Below, piece after piece: positions 18,321 through 27,773 of a DNA stretch of 64,000 nucleotides. The stretch is taken from contig NZ_KB912877.1 of assembly GCF_000383855.1 (NCBI RefSeq), positions 3,537,917 to 3,601,916 of the forward strand, given 5' to 3'. The notes beneath the pieces were generated by a model, which saw only the letters and a list, made by a program, of their open reading frames with translations, was not told the DNA's origin and did no database searches. The DNA comes from Methylobacter marinus A45. Lineage in GTDB: Bacteria > Pseudomonadota > Gammaproteobacteria > Methylococcales > Methylomonadaceae. A program made the position numbers and the translations under genes. How positions within the stretch are numbered: the stretch's first letter is position 1; each line of letters opens with the position of its first letter.

Positions 18321-18812
18321 ATGACAGACGTATCCATACAGTTACCGATGCTAGGCTGGCGCGAGTGGGTCGCGCTGCCCGAACTGAATATCGGACAGAT
18401 CAAGGCTAAAATCGACACCGGCGCGCGTTCGTCGGCTCTGCATGCTTGCGCAATCGATCCTTATCGAAAAAGCGGCCAGCGCTGGATCATGTTTGCCATT
18501 CATCCCAGCCAGATCAGTACCGATGTGCTGGTCGAGTGCCATGCGCCGGTCAAGGATCGTCGCCTGGTGTCGGATTCGGGCGGGCACAAGCAGCGGCGCT
18601 ACGTGATAGAGACCGAGATCGTCCTGGGCCGTACGATGGTCAGAGCCGAAATGACGCTGACCAATCGCGACAGCATGCGTTTTCGCATGCTGCTCGGGCG
18701 CACCGCGATGAATACGCGCTTTATCATCGATCCCTGCGCCTCGTACCTGCAGGGAAAACCCGAGCTTTATCGGGATGCGCGCCTGTCGGAGCAGGAAATA
18801 ATAACCCTGTGA
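18321..18812 (+). CDS. RimB-type retropepsin-like protease
   Basis: The 163-residue protein has the aspartic-protease-like motif AKIDTGARSSALHA at about residues 29-42 and a C-terminal LLGRTAM segment, as in the family once called ATP-dependent zinc proteases and now known as RimB retropepsin-like enzymes. RimB trims poly-glutamate tails that RimK adds to ribosomal protein S6 in organisms having both. No rimK gene is next to it here, so a role in S6 processing is inferred from family only. It is divergent from marC and convergent with the antiporter gene. Confidence 0.82.
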   Translation: MTDVSIQLPMLGWREWVALPELNIGQIKAKIDTGARSSALHACAIDPYRKSGQRWIMFAIHPSQISTDVLVECHAPVKDRRLVSDSGGHKQRRYVIETEIVLGRTMVRAEMTLTNRDSMRFRMLLGRTAMNTRFIIDPCASYLQGKPELYRDARLSEQEIITL

Positions 18813-18894
18813 TATTTTAAGGAAAGCCTTTGCAAGGCATGGACTGCAGTGACCGGCTTCAGGAAGAAGCCGGCAGGCCTTGAAAAATAGTCAC

Positions 18895-20973
18895 TTACTC
18901 ATGCAGTTCTTTATTGAGCGAGATGTACAGTTTGGGCGTGATGATTTCGTCCTCATGCAATTGTTTCAGAATATCGCCTTGTAAAGTATGCAATACCCTG
19001 TCAGCCGACTGCCGGTTCAACTGCTCCAGCAAGGCCTGGTTGGATTCGATTTGCTCGTTCATATGCGCTTCGGTTTGCGCTTGTAAAGCCCGATAAACCG
19101 AGAGCACATTTTCTATCGCCTGCTTATCATCGAAAATTTCGCTCAGGTGCGACTGTTCCAGCGTGGACAGTTCGCGGATCGCTTTCGATATCAGTTTATA
19201 TTGCGTGCGGTAATACAGATAAACTTCTTCCGGAGCCGGCGCTTTGGGCGACAGGAAAAGCGCCCGGCGGATGGTGTTGATAAAGCGAGTGTATATCCAG
19301 TCGCTGAAATGCTCGTTCGTCGCCTTCAACTGCTGTCTGCCGCGTTCAACCCGCTCAATTTGAATTTCCAGAATATCGAGAATTTTCTTATAGCCGGCTT
19401 CATTGATTTCCTCGCGCCGGAAAATCTCTTTCAGCATGGCTTTTTCCAGGCCTAGCGCATACAGGCGCAGCATGTTTTCGATTAAACGGTCGGAATCATC
19501 GAAATTTTGCCTGGACAGTTTGCGCTGTTGCTGATGCAGCGCGCGATAGTAAGAGGATAAAGCCTGATGCTGGTGCTCACTGATTTGTTTGTTGCTGTAT
19601 AAATCATCGAGTTTATCGAGCAGGTCCTTGTAAATCAGCGCCTTGCTTTTGAGGTAGCTCAATTCCTCTTGCGGGGAGAAGGCATCGATATTCAACCGGC
19701 GAATGATTTTGCCGATCGTCGTGGCTTTGATCAGCAGGGTGAAATAAATACAGCCGATAGTGATGGCGGTAATGAACTCTTTAATGGAAAAGGAATAAGT
19801 CCAGCCGGGCAGGCTCAGATTGTCCGGAATCAGCAGCACCATGACGATCGCCAAGGCGCCGCGCAGACTGCCCCAGGATAATAACTGCTGCCAGCTTTGC
19901 GGAATTCTTTCTTCCAGCTTGAGGGCGTGAATAATCGATATCGATGTATAAACGGACGCGATACGCGCCACGGCAACCACGATGATAATGGTTATGATCG
20001 GCAGAATGGCAATTTTTAAATCGATGGAAAGGTTGGCGAACATCAAGCCCATCAGGATAAAGACCAGTGAGTTGGCCACGAAGGCAAAATAGCTCCAGAA
20101 TTTTTCCATGTATTCCTCGACGCCGTGGGACATCTTGTAACGCCCGTAATTGCCCATGACCATCGAGGCGATCAATGTGGAGATGATCGAAGACAGACGG
20201 ATTTGCTGACCGAACACAACCACATGCTCTGAAATCAGCTCGGTCAGCAGGAAGGTGAAATGCGCAACCAGTAAGGTCAGCGTGATTTCCAGATGTTCAT
20301 TGCCTTTCACCAATTGGATCAGCTTCGAGAACATGAAGCCCATCAGCAGACCGAAAATGACGCCGCCGACCAGCATGGTCGTGAACGAGAAAAGCCCCGA
20401 CAGCAGGGTCGGAAAACCGGTGTAGCCATGAATGAACAAGTCCAGAAACACCAGGAACAGAGCGAAGGAAGTGGCATCGTTAAACAAGCTTTCGCCTTCG
20501 AAGATCAGGGTCAGGCGATGCGGCGCGCCGTACTCCTTAAACAGCGACAGAACCGCTACCGGGTCGGTTGAGGAAATGATGGTGCCGAACAGCAGCGTGA
20601 CCAGCAGCGGAACTTCCAGGCCCAGCAATCCGAAAGCCCATTGTCCGACAAAACCGATGAATACCGCCGATATCAGTAAGCCCAGGACGGCCAGTATGCC
20701 CATCGAGTACTTGTTTTCCTTGACGTTGCGGAAATTCATGTTGTAAGCCGATTCAAAAATCAGAATAGGCAAAAACACAAAGAACAGCGATTCGGGCGTT
20801 AACTGGAAGCGGGTGATAAAAGACAGTGATTCGATGCGGGATACAGGGACTAACAGTGAGCCGACCACTACCAGCAAGACGGTATAGGGTATACGGATTT
20901 TAATCGCCAACACATTTACGCCTAATGCGATCAACATTAAAGTAAAAACGGATAAAAAGACGTCAAGATTCAT
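18895..20973 (-). CDS. CPA1-type Na+/H+ antiporter with long cytoplasmic tail
   Basis: The 692-residue protein has 12 or so membrane spans over the first 420 residues, including the antiporter motifs FFVFLPILIFESAYNMN and GESLFNDATSFALF, in which FNDATS holds the ion-binding ND/ND-type pair of the NhaP/NHE group. It would exchange Na+ or K+ for H+ across the inner membrane. The last 250 residues are hydrophilic and helical, rich in leucine, glutamine and glutamate, and probably form a regulatory or oligomerising domain; such tails are usual in the longer bacterial relatives. It is monocistronic, convergent with the RimB gene. Confidence 0.9.
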   Translation of the reverse strand: MNLDVFLSVFTLMLIALGVNVLAIKIRIPYTVLLVVVGSLLVPVSRIESLSFITRFQLTPESLFFVFLPILIFESAYNMNFRNVKENKYSMGILAVLGLLISAVFIGFVGQWAFGLLGLEVPLLVTLLFGTIISSTDPVAVLSLFKEYGAPHRLTLIFEGESLFNDATSFALFLVFLDLFIHGYTGFPTLLSGLFSFTTMLVGGVIFGLLMGFMFSKLIQLVKGNEHLEITLTLLVAHFTFLLTELISEHVVVFGQQIRLSSIISTLIASMVMGNYGRYKMSHGVEEYMEKFWSYFAFVANSLVFILMGLMFANLSIDLKIAILPIITIIIVVAVARIASVYTSISIIHALKLEERIPQSWQQLLSWGSLRGALAIVMVLLIPDNLSLPGWTYSFSIKEFITAITIGCIYFTLLIKATTIGKIIRRLNIDAFSPQEELSYLKSKALIYKDLLDKLDDLYSNKQISEHQHQALSSYYRALHQQQRKLSRQNFDDSDRLIENMLRLYALGLEKAMLKEIFRREEINEAGYKKILDILEIQIERVERGRQQLKATNEHFSDWIYTRFINTIRRALFLSPKAPAPEEVYLYYRTQYKLISKAIRELSTLEQSHLSEIFDDKQAIENVLSVYRALQAQTEAHMNEQIESNQALLEQLNRQSADRVLHTLQGDILKQLHEDEIITPKLYISLNKELHE

Positions 20974-21104
20974 TACTGTTTTGGAAGGTGTTAAATGGAT
21001 GGATGGGTGGAGAAAAAGCTGTATTGACTCGCCATTATATCGGAAATTACTAATATCAGCGCCAATAAATCAGCCACGGTTGCTTGAAAGAAGCAGGATA
21101 CAGG

Positions 21105-21947
21105 CTATTCCCCGGCTAATTTTCGGACCCGGAAAAAGCCCGCGCCGCTCTCGCCCAAAACGTCCGCCAGCCAGGGCAGGACGCGCTCCATGTCCGGCTT
21201 TAAGGTCCAAGGCGGATTGATCACAATCATGCCGCTGGCGGTCATGCCGTGCTCGCTGGTATCGGCCTGAATGCCCAGTTCGAATAACTGGATATTCTTT
21301 ATGCCGCTGTTTTGCAGGGCCTGTTCCAGTGCGTCATTGCGCCGGCGTTCGACGACCGGATACCAGAGCGCGAAAATGCCGGTGGCAAAGCGCTTGTGCA
21401 TTTTTACCAAGGTATTCACGACTTCCTGGTAATCGCTTTTCATTTCATAGGACGGGTCGATCAGGACCAGGCCGCGGCGCTCGGCCGGCGGCAACAGGCC
21501 GATGGCGTTTTTCAAGCCGTCGTCATGGAAGACTTTGATGCGCCTGTCCCTGTTGACGGCTTCCGTCAGCAAGGCGATTTCCGTCGAATGCAGCTCATAT
21601 AAGAACAGCCGGTCGGCGTCGCGCAGTAACCGTTGCGCGATCAGGGGCGAGCCGGGATAACGCCTGAGCGGCTCCTGGCCGTTGAATTGCCTGATCAGTT
21701 CGACATAGGCGGCAACGCCGTCCGGCAGGTCATGCCGTTGCCATAGCTTGCCGATACCATTGTCGAATTCCCTGTTTTCCAGGGCGTATTCGCTGTCCAG
21801 CGCATAAGCGCCGGGGCCGGCATGGGTATCGACGCAGCAGAACGGTTTGTCTTTTTTCTTCAGGTATTCAAGAATCCGGATCAGAATCAGGTGTTTCAGC
21901 ACATCGGCGAAATTGCCGACATGGAAGGCGTGGCGGTAACTGAGCAT
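21105..21947 (-). CDS. rlmJ: 23S rRNA adenine-2030 N6-methyltransferase RlmJ
   Basis: The 280-residue protein starts MLSYRHAFHVGNFADVLKH, the hallmark of RlmJ, and has the N6-adenine methyltransferase motif as LIDPSYEM (DPSY, about residues 162-169; the family form is DPPY or DPSY), and DTHAGPGAY as the SAM-binding loop. RlmJ methylates A2030 in the 23S rRNA. Length agrees with the E. coli enzyme (280). It lies 44 bp downstream of the RMD1-type gene and may share its transcript. Confidence 0.94.
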   Translation of the reverse strand: MLSYRHAFHVGNFADVLKHLILIRILEYLKKKDKPFCCVDTHAGPGAYALDSEYALENREFDNGIGKLWQRHDLPDGVAAYVELIRQFNGQEPLRRYPGSPLIAQRLLRDADRLFLYELHSTEIALLTEAVNRDRRIKVFHDDGLKNAIGLLPPAERRGLVLIDPSYEMKSDYQEVVNTLVKMHKRFATGIFALWYPVVERRRNDALEQALQNSGIKNIQLFELGIQADTSEHGMTASGMIVINPPWTLKPDMERVLPWLADVLGESGAGFFRVRKLAGE

Positions 21948-21991
21948 AAAAAGGGTTTTTGTAAGAAGGGTAAGGGCGGTTGCCGGGTTGT

Positions 21992-22786
21992 TCAGATTAC
22001 TTTTTCAAAAATAGTCATGGCGATTTCGAACGCAATCAGCCAGATGATAATCCATTCCAGTGCCGAGGAGTGCCGGTGCTTTTGTTCATCGGCCAGCATT
22101 TCGAACAATTCATGGATGGTTTCGAGTTTTTTGGACAGAACCTCGATGCGTTGTGTTATTTCCAGGTATTTGGCGGCGACGCTGTAAAAAGGTTCGTATT
22201 CCGGGTATTCCCAGAAAAAATCGGGAATATCGAGCAGGTCGTAATTCAGAATGATATCGCTTTTGGTCAGGAACAGCTGGCCGCGGATTTGGGCTATTTC
22301 CTGGCGGTTCAGGTTGATGCGCCCATCCTGGGCCAGTGACTTCGGAATGTAATTGGTATTAGTGATCGTCCTGAGGGCGTGGGTCTCGAAATAGGCCAGC
22401 TTGATCGATTGCGCCATGCCCTGGGACAGTGCGAACAACAGGATGGGGTCGGAAGATTCGACTTCTATATGGTCTTCAACAATACGGGTCGTCGAGCAAT
22501 TGAGCGCGTAGGTGAAATTGTCTTCCTCGACGATCTCAAGCGGGTTATCCGCATGCTCCAGCAGTAAATGATGGAGCCGGGACTGTTGCTCCGGGCCGAT
22601 GTTCCAGTGCACGGCGGCTCCATACGCGAAAATAACCGACAAGGTCTGATGATCCTCAATCAGCAGGGCGCCTTTAATGATCCTGACTTGTTTTGATTCC
22701 GAAATGACTTTTGACAGTTCGGCAATATCAAAACGTTGCGCCAGGCAATAGGCAACGCATTTTTTGATGGACGGATTCTCAGGCAT
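21992..22786 (-). CDS. RMD1/YagE (DUF155) family protein with C-terminal membrane anchor
   Basis: The 264-residue protein matches the RMD1/DUF155 pattern: a mixed alpha/beta first half (CVAYCLAQRFDIAELS, VIFAYGAAVHWNI), then LALSQGMAQSIKLAYFE-type helices (LFALSQGMAQSIKLAYFE), DFFWEYPEYEPFY, and a single C-terminal span (WIIIWLIAFEIAMTIFEKVI) that anchors it. Eukaryotic relatives act in mitochondria (RMND1, RMD1); bacterial members have no settled function. It precedes rlmJ by 44 bp on the same strand. The conserved tail-anchored layout makes the family call firm. Confidence 0.88.
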   Translation of the reverse strand: MPENPSIKKCVAYCLAQRFDIAELSKVISESKQVRIIKGALLIEDHQTLSVIFAYGAAVHWNIGPEQQSRLHHLLLEHADNPLEIVEEDNFTYALNCSTTRIVEDHIEVESSDPILLFALSQGMAQSIKLAYFETHALRTITNTNYIPKSLAQDGRINLNRQEIAQIRGQLFLTKSDIILNYDLLDIPDFFWEYPEYEPFYSVAAKYLEITQRIEVLSKKLETIHELFEMLADEQKHRHSSALEWIIIWLIAFEIAMTIFEKVI

Positions 22787-22867
22787 GCGGCATTCTTAAA
22801 AGCTCATTCGGGGGCGGTGTGCGGCTGGCTTCCAGCCTGGCACGACTTGCCCTTGAACAGGGTTGAT

Positions 22868-23281
22868 TTATTCGGTTATTTTGACTAACCATCCGTTTTC
22901 GCCATCGCAGCGCGGTGATTTGGCATTGACCTTGACGTTAATTCTGGCGGTGACATTTTTCAGTTCGGCCGGCAGTTTGCCTTTTACCAGATAGAAGCTG
23001 TCTTTATCTTCGGCCGTGATTGCCACCGGGATCGTTTTTACCGTGACCACAACCTGATCGGGGCTTTGAACCCCGGTGGCCCTGAAGGAAAATTCCGATT
23101 CGGGCGCAACCGTCGCCAAATGGGCCGGTTGGAAGTTGCTGACCCGGGCTTTTACACAGGATCCGCCGCTATTGCCGCCACCAACGCTATGGCCGGCATG
23201 ACCGCTGGCACCGGCCATCGCATCGGTTATAGAAAAAAAAGAAAGACTCAATAAAATGACGAGCAGTTTTGATGTTCTCAT
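22868..23281 (-). CDS. Small exported protein of unknown function
   Basis: The 137-residue protein has a signal peptide (MRTSKLLVILLSLSFFSITDAMA) and a glycine-, histidine- and serine-rich start of the mature part (GASGHAGHSVGGGNSGGS), then a beta-rich domain of about 100 residues with two cysteines (GGSCVKAR and RCDGENGW) that may pair. It is probably periplasmic or exported. No family is recognised; the beta pattern would fit an immunoglobulin-like or carbohydrate-binding fold, but this is only shape. It is flanked by terminator-poor gaps and appears monocistronic. Confidence 0.65.
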   Translation of the reverse strand: MRTSKLLVILLSLSFFSITDAMAGASGHAGHSVGGGNSGGSCVKARVSNFQPAHLATVAPESEFSFRATGVQSPDQVVVTVKTIPVAITAEDKDSFYLVKGKLPAELKNVTARINVKVNAKSPRCDGENGWLVKITE

Positions 23282-23460
23282 GGTTTCCTCTCTAATTATT
23301 ATATTCAGTATTCGAAGCGATGCTGTGTTTTATAGCCCGGATCGTATGTTGTCGCGTTCCGGGCGGCCGCGGATGGGAGTGTGAAAGGGTTCGATACTAA
23401 ATTTTTCACAATCCCGGAAGCATGACGACCAGCACGCCCGCCTTGCGGATAATGCGCCGA

Positions 23461-24753
23461 TTATAGAACATTCGCGTAGTCCTGCTCCAGTTGCCGGAAG
23501 TTCATCGAGGACATGAAGCGGCTAAAACTCAGCCAGGCCGACAAGCCCATCAGGTCGGTGAACTGGGGCGGCAGGAAACGCGGTGCGATGACCGTGCCTT
23601 CCTCAACCAGGTCGGCCAGCACTTTCATGTCCTCGATCATGGTTTTGCCGCAAAACAGCAGCGGGATGCGATCAGGCTTGCCGGTGCTGACCGCCAGTCG
23701 CATAAAGTTATAAGTCAGCACGAAACCTTTGATATAAGTCAGGTCCTTGGTGAAAGGCATGCCGTCCGCGCTGCTGCCCCTGAACACCCGGCTGCTGAGC
23801 GTGTAGCTTTCTTCCGGGTCCAGGCCCTTGTCCCTGAAGAAATGGAAGATATCCATGAAGTCCGCGCCGTCTTCGGCCAGCGTGATCGCGCGCACCCGGT
23901 TGATCAGGCGCATCAGCCGGTTAGGCGTGGAACTGAGAGTCAGAATCTCCATCAAGACCGCCAGCCCTTCCTGCGTGACCGCGGATGAAGGCGGCCCTTT
24001 GCCCAGAAACGTGCAGTAAGGCTGGGCCAGGCCGTTCAACGTCGTGCCCAGATGCACCCAGATTTCGTGCACTTCGAGCACGCGCAGGTCGCGCATATTG
24101 AACAGGGCGTCCGCGCGCAGTTTGACGTAGTCGGTGCCGGCGGCGGCATCGGCGACGATGCCGTCACTGATCATCGCGCGCAGGCCGTCGCCGGGAAACA
24201 GGTTTTCAATCCTGTCGTTGAGAATGGCTACCGCTTCCTTGGCCGTGATGGTTTTGGGTTCTTCAACCAGGAAGTCCAGCTTCAGCAGTTGCGTCAGCGT
24301 TTCTTCCATCATGCTGCCGAGGCCGGCGATAGTCGGGTCGCCGACATGAAACACATCGTGCGAGGAACCGTACAGTTCCTGGGAAATATCGGAAAAGATC
24401 GGCGTGCCCCGGGACTCCAGCATGCGCACGACGGATTGATACTCGCGGCAAATCTTGCGCATGATCACGCTGAGCGGATTGAGCTGGCCCAGTGTGCGCG
24501 CCAGATCGCGTTCGATCTGGTAGAACTCGCGTTTTTTCTCTATCGGATCAAAGCCTAACGGCCGCTGCGAATAATAATCAGGCGACACGGCCGGCGGCTT
24601 CCTGCATTTGGCCTCGAAAAAAGCCTGCTTGACGTTGTCGTCCCATTTGATCGCATCCAGAATGCGTATCGGCTGTTGGGCCTTGACGATACGGTCCGAA
24701 AGCATTTTGACTTCAGTCAGGTAAGTGGAGGGTTTGGTTGTCTTTTTGCTCAT
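23461..24753 (-). CDS. QEGLA-motif protein (DUF1704; flavohaemoglobin-linked)
   Basis: The 430-residue protein contains TQEGLAVLME near residue 256 together with LEVHEIWVHLGTTLNG just before it, the combined signature of DUF1704, named the flavohaemoglobin expression-modulating QEGLA motif family. The paired motif VHEIWVH...QEGLA resembles a gluzincin-like metal site (HExxH type; here HEIWVH), as in tyrosine carboxypeptidase relatives, so a metallopeptidase activity is possible. No flavohaemoglobin gene is in the window. It sits 38 bp downstream of the permease gene on the same strand and is likely co-transcribed with it. Confidence 0.85.
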   Translation of the reverse strand: MSKKTTKPSTYLTEVKMLSDRIVKAQQPIRILDAIKWDDNVKQAFFEAKCRKPPAVSPDYYSQRPLGFDPIEKKREFYQIERDLARTLGQLNPLSVIMRKICREYQSVVRMLESRGTPIFSDISQELYGSSHDVFHVGDPTIAGLGSMMEETLTQLLKLDFLVEEPKTITAKEAVAILNDRIENLFPGDGLRAMISDGIVADAAAGTDYVKLRADALFNMRDLRVLEVHEIWVHLGTTLNGLAQPYCTFLGKGPPSSAVTQEGLAVLMEILTLSSTPNRLMRLINRVRAITLAEDGADFMDIFHFFRDKGLDPEESYTLSSRVFRGSSADGMPFTKDLTYIKGFVLTYNFMRLAVSTGKPDRIPLLFCGKTMIEDMKVLADLVEEGTVIAPRFLPPQFTDLMGLSAWLSFSRFMSSMNFRQLEQDYANVL

Positions 24754-24791
24754 TAAGTGTCTGCCAGCGCTGCAACGGGTCGGGAAATCTT

Positions 24792-26039
24792 TCAGGCCGG
24801 GCCATACCAGTAGCGCAGCCAGACCCAGTATATCAACAGATTGATAAAGCCCAATGGAATTCCAACGCGGGCAAACTCGAAAAAACCCAACGTCGCCCCG
24901 TGTTTCTCGGCATGCTGGATAATGATGACGTTGCTGGCGGCGCCCAGGATCAGGAAGTTGCCGGCTATCGTGCTGCCGGCCGCCAGGGCCATCAGCGAGG
25001 CGCTATCGCCATGGGTCAGCATGGGCAGATACAGTGCGACCAGCGGCACATTGGAAATCAATTGGCTGAGCGAGGTGCTGAGCAGCATGATCGCCGGCAC
25101 TGATGTCAGGTCCAGGGCTAACGCATCGACCTGCCGCTGCATGATGCCGGTCTGCCAGACGCTGGCGGTCAGTACAAAGAGAGCGGCAAAAAAGACCAGG
25201 GTCGCCCAATCCAGGCTTTTTAGCAGCGACAGCCGGGCGGGGCTCAATAGTATCGGCGGCAAGGCGGCGATCAGTGTGATATGGCTCAAGTTGATCTGGA
25301 TCGGGCTGCGCAGGCTGACCAGGATGATTTTGACGATGATAAGGCCGATCAATAAGCACAGCGACAACCGGGCGAGCCGCGCCAGTTTCGGGTCCAGCAG
25401 TTCGACGGGGTTATGGACCAGCGGCAGGGCGGTGCGGAACTGCACCCGATAAAGCCATCGCAGTATCAGGTACGTGACGGCCAGATTGATCAGCGTCGGC
25501 ACGGCCAGGGCCTCGAAAAACGTCTGGAAGGGCGCCGCCAAACCGGCATGAGTGGCAATGAGCAGATTCTGCGGATTGCCGATAGGGCTCATGACGCTGC
25601 CGAGCGTGATGGCATAAGCCAGTGTCAACAAGAACAGTTTGCCGCTGAGGCCATGCTCCCGCGCCAGTCGCAACACCAGCGGCGTGCCTATGATGGCAAG
25701 TGTGTCGTTCATTAAGAGGGCCGAGCTGAAAGCGGCGCCGAACAGGATGCCCATGAGCAGTTGCTGCGCTGATTTGAACCGGTTGAACAAACGATAGGCC
25801 AGGTAATACAGATAGCCGCTGAGAACCAGTGTTTGACCTACAGCGAACATGCCCAGCAAAAACAGCATGACATCAAGGTCTATCGCCGTTAAGGCATCGC
25901 GCCAGCTAATCTCGCCGGCGGCCAGCACAACCACGGCACCGCCGGCCACCGCTTGCCAGATTTTAATGGTAAAGCGGCCGATTTTGCGCAGGGCGATCAG
26001 GATAAACACCGCGATAAGCACGATTAAGGATAGATTCAT
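24792..26039 (-). CDS. SLC13/ArsB-type anion permease
   Basis: The 415-residue protein has ten to eleven hydrophobic spans and the ion-transporter pattern of the SLC13/ArsB superfamily: GSVMSPIGNPQNLLIATHAG, with two hairpin-like regions containing SPIGNPQN and AGNFLILGAASN. Such proteins carry divalent anions (dicarboxylates, sulfate) or arsenite with Na+ or H+. The substrate is not clear from sequence; no ars or sulfate genes are nearby. The next gene downstream encodes the QEGLA protein. Confidence 0.82.
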   Translation of the reverse strand: MNLSLIVLIAVFILIALRKIGRFTIKIWQAVAGGAVVVLAAGEISWRDALTAIDLDVMLFLLGMFAVGQTLVLSGYLYYLAYRLFNRFKSAQQLLMGILFGAAFSSALLMNDTLAIIGTPLVLRLAREHGLSGKLFLLTLAYAITLGSVMSPIGNPQNLLIATHAGLAAPFQTFFEALAVPTLINLAVTYLILRWLYRVQFRTALPLVHNPVELLDPKLARLARLSLCLLIGLIIVKIILVSLRSPIQINLSHITLIAALPPILLSPARLSLLKSLDWATLVFFAALFVLTASVWQTGIMQRQVDALALDLTSVPAIMLLSTSLSQLISNVPLVALYLPMLTHGDSASLMALAAGSTIAGNFLILGAASNVIIIQHAEKHGATLGFFEFARVGIPLGFINLLIYWVWLRYWYGPA

Positions 26040-26207
26040 GGGTTTTGGTGGCCTGCCAGTTTGTAATGATGAGTTTACGAAGCATTTTACCGCTTAACGT
26101 GATGCCGCCTGTAAATGCTTGCGCAGCGTCAGTACGAATACCTATTTAAGATTCATTTAAGGCGGGTGTAGGAGAATGCCGTCGATAGCGTTACATAAAG
26201 AAAAACC

Positions 26208-26795
26208 ATGAACACTATATCGAAAGACCTAGAAATTGATGTGGGCGGGTTTGTAGCATCAAGGCGCAGGTTTCTGAAGACGATGGCATGTGGTTCTTTG
26301 TTAACACTCGGCGGGACCGGAATCGCAAACGCGGCACTCAGACCTTTCCCTACGCACAAGACGCTTTCCCTGCTACACGTTCATACCGGCGATAAGCTGA
26401 AGCTGACCTATTTCGAGCAAGGCGATTATCTTCAGGACGCCCTGCACGAAATCAGTTACCTGATGCGCGACTATCATACCGATGACGTTCACCCCATAGA
26501 CCCGGAACTGCTGGATCAGTTATATGATCTGACAATGGTACTCGGACTCAGGAAACCTTTCCATATCCATTCGGGCTACCGTTCTCCGCGCACCAATGCC
26601 AGATTGCGTAAAATGTATCGAGGCGTCGCCAAGCACAGTCTGCATATGAAAGGCAAGGCCATCGACATTCATCTGGACGGATTTGATACGCGTAAGATCA
26701 GGAAAGCCGCGCTTGCCATGCGTCGCGGCGGGGTCGGGTACTATCCGCGAGCTAACTTTGTGCACCTGGACACAGGCGATTTTAGGTACTGGTAG
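26208..26795 (+). CDS. Tat-exported YcbK-like protein (DUF882, peptidase M15-like)
   Basis: The N-terminus carries a twin-arginine signal (ASRRRFLKTMACGSLLTLGG) ahead of an ANA cleavage site, so the folded 195-residue protein should be exported by the Tat pathway. The mature domain is DUF882/YcbK: HIHSGYRSPRTNARL, KHSLHMKGKAIDIHL and FVHLDTG provide the histidine and aspartate ligands of an M15-type zinc peptidase, so it probably trims peptidoglycan peptides. In E. coli ycbK lies next to the L,D-transpeptidase ycbB; here a YcbB-type gene lies 2.7 kb away, beyond the inserted methyltransferase segment. Confidence 0.9.
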   Translation: MNTISKDLEIDVGGFVASRRRFLKTMACGSLLTLGGTGIANAALRPFPTHKTLSLLHVHTGDKLKLTYFEQGDYLQDALHEISYLMRDYHTDDVHPIDPELLDQLYDLTMVLGLRKPFHIHSGYRSPRTNARLRKMYRGVAKHSLHMKGKAIDIHLDGFDTRKIRKAALAMRRGGVGYYPRANFVHLDTGDFRYW

Positions 26796-26834
26796 ATCAA
26801 ATTCTCATGACGATACGCTTTAGCCTCGAAGCAG

Positions 26835-26945
26835 TTCCGCTTTTTGATTCATGAGTGCCGCTACCGGCAGCAAAATTTCACTGGCCTGAAATCCGAAAAA
26901 CGCAATCGCCCCGGCACTTCAGGGATTGATCCATTTATTGTTTCA
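26835..26945 (+). repeat. Left copy of 111-bp inverted repeat
   Basis: The reverse complement of this stretch matches 29096-29206 with about seven differences by hand alignment. It begins 40 bp after the YcbK-like stop and ends 40 bp before the methyltransferase stop. Its partner leads straight into an IS5-type transposase relic, so this copy may be an isolated end of the same kind of element. Confidence 0.9.
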
Positions 26946-26984
26946 TCCGTTTTCGTGCTACTAGTACCCGTTCGCGGAACCAGA

Positions 26985-27773
26985 CTACCCCAAGTCACTG
27001 TGCTCATTGTGAAGGTCCGATACCAAGCGTCCCGTTTTTCTCAAGTAATTGACTAAAACAGACAAAGCCACTGCCAACAAAAATACCACAGCCAGGACAG
27101 CGAAGACCGAGTGACTATTTTCGAACCCATAGAGGGCATAGGTCTTCCATGCGACCAGTGCGACGCCGATGAGCAGTGCCTCGACTATCGTTCCGGTTTC
27201 CTTATCGAGAGCCTTGCGCCAATTATAATGGTCGAATTCCCGTAAAGTTCGACTCAGGCCACGCAGATTGGGCCAGAAGCGATTGACGGTTTTCGTATAA
27301 GTCTCAAACTCCTGACCAAACTTTTTCCTGAGAAAATCCTCTTCCGCCGAAATGACAGCAAGATAGACAAACCCGAAGGACAAGAAGATCAACGAGGAAA
27401 GCAAAGGCGAACCGTAGAGTAGGCTCAACCCCATCGTTATCAGAAAATTCCCTACATACATCGGATTCCGTGTGTGTGAATATAATCCTTTCACGACCAG
27501 CTTGGTGGCATATACTTGCCGATTTTTTCCACCACGATGAATGTAGGCAAAGCCGATGGTCGCCAGGCGCAATACCTCACCAGCCAAGGCAATCATAATC
27601 CCAAGAATCACCATTAACTGGTCGAGTGAGTGGCTTCCTAGGAACAAGGACGGTTTAATCATGATGATTAGTGCGATCGCGATGCCTGGCAACAACATCT
27701 TGCGCGCGTGATATAAGACGTTACCCGTGGAGACCAAGAAACGGCTGAGTGGGGTGATACTAGCTGACTGCAT
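26985..27773 (-). CDS. Isoprenylcysteine-methyltransferase-like membrane protein
   Basis: The 262-residue protein has five or more membrane spans and the conserved core of the ICMT/PEMT-type methyltransferases: GLYSHTRNPMYVGNFL (the RNPMY motif) at about residues 96-111, followed by EEDFLRKKFGQEFETY, which shape the SAM site. These bacterial relatives methylate varied hydrophobic substrates; none is assigned here. A C-terminal extension of about 80 residues adds two more spans. It is transcribed away from the cmoA-like gene, both being enclosed by the 111-bp inverted repeats. Its base composition is more AT-rich than the flanking core genes, as expected for acquired DNA. Confidence 0.8.
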   Translation of the reverse strand: MQSASITPLSRFLVSTGNVLYHARKMLLPGIAIALIIMIKPSLFLGSHSLDQLMVILGIMIALAGEVLRLATIGFAYIHRGGKNRQVYATKLVVKGLYSHTRNPMYVGNFLITMGLSLLYGSPLLSSLIFLSFGFVYLAVISAEEDFLRKKFGQEFETYTKTVNRFWPNLRGLSRTLREFDHYNWRKALDKETGTIVEALLIGVALVAWKTYALYGFENSHSVFAVLAVVFLLAVALSVLVNYLRKTGRLVSDLHNEHSDLG

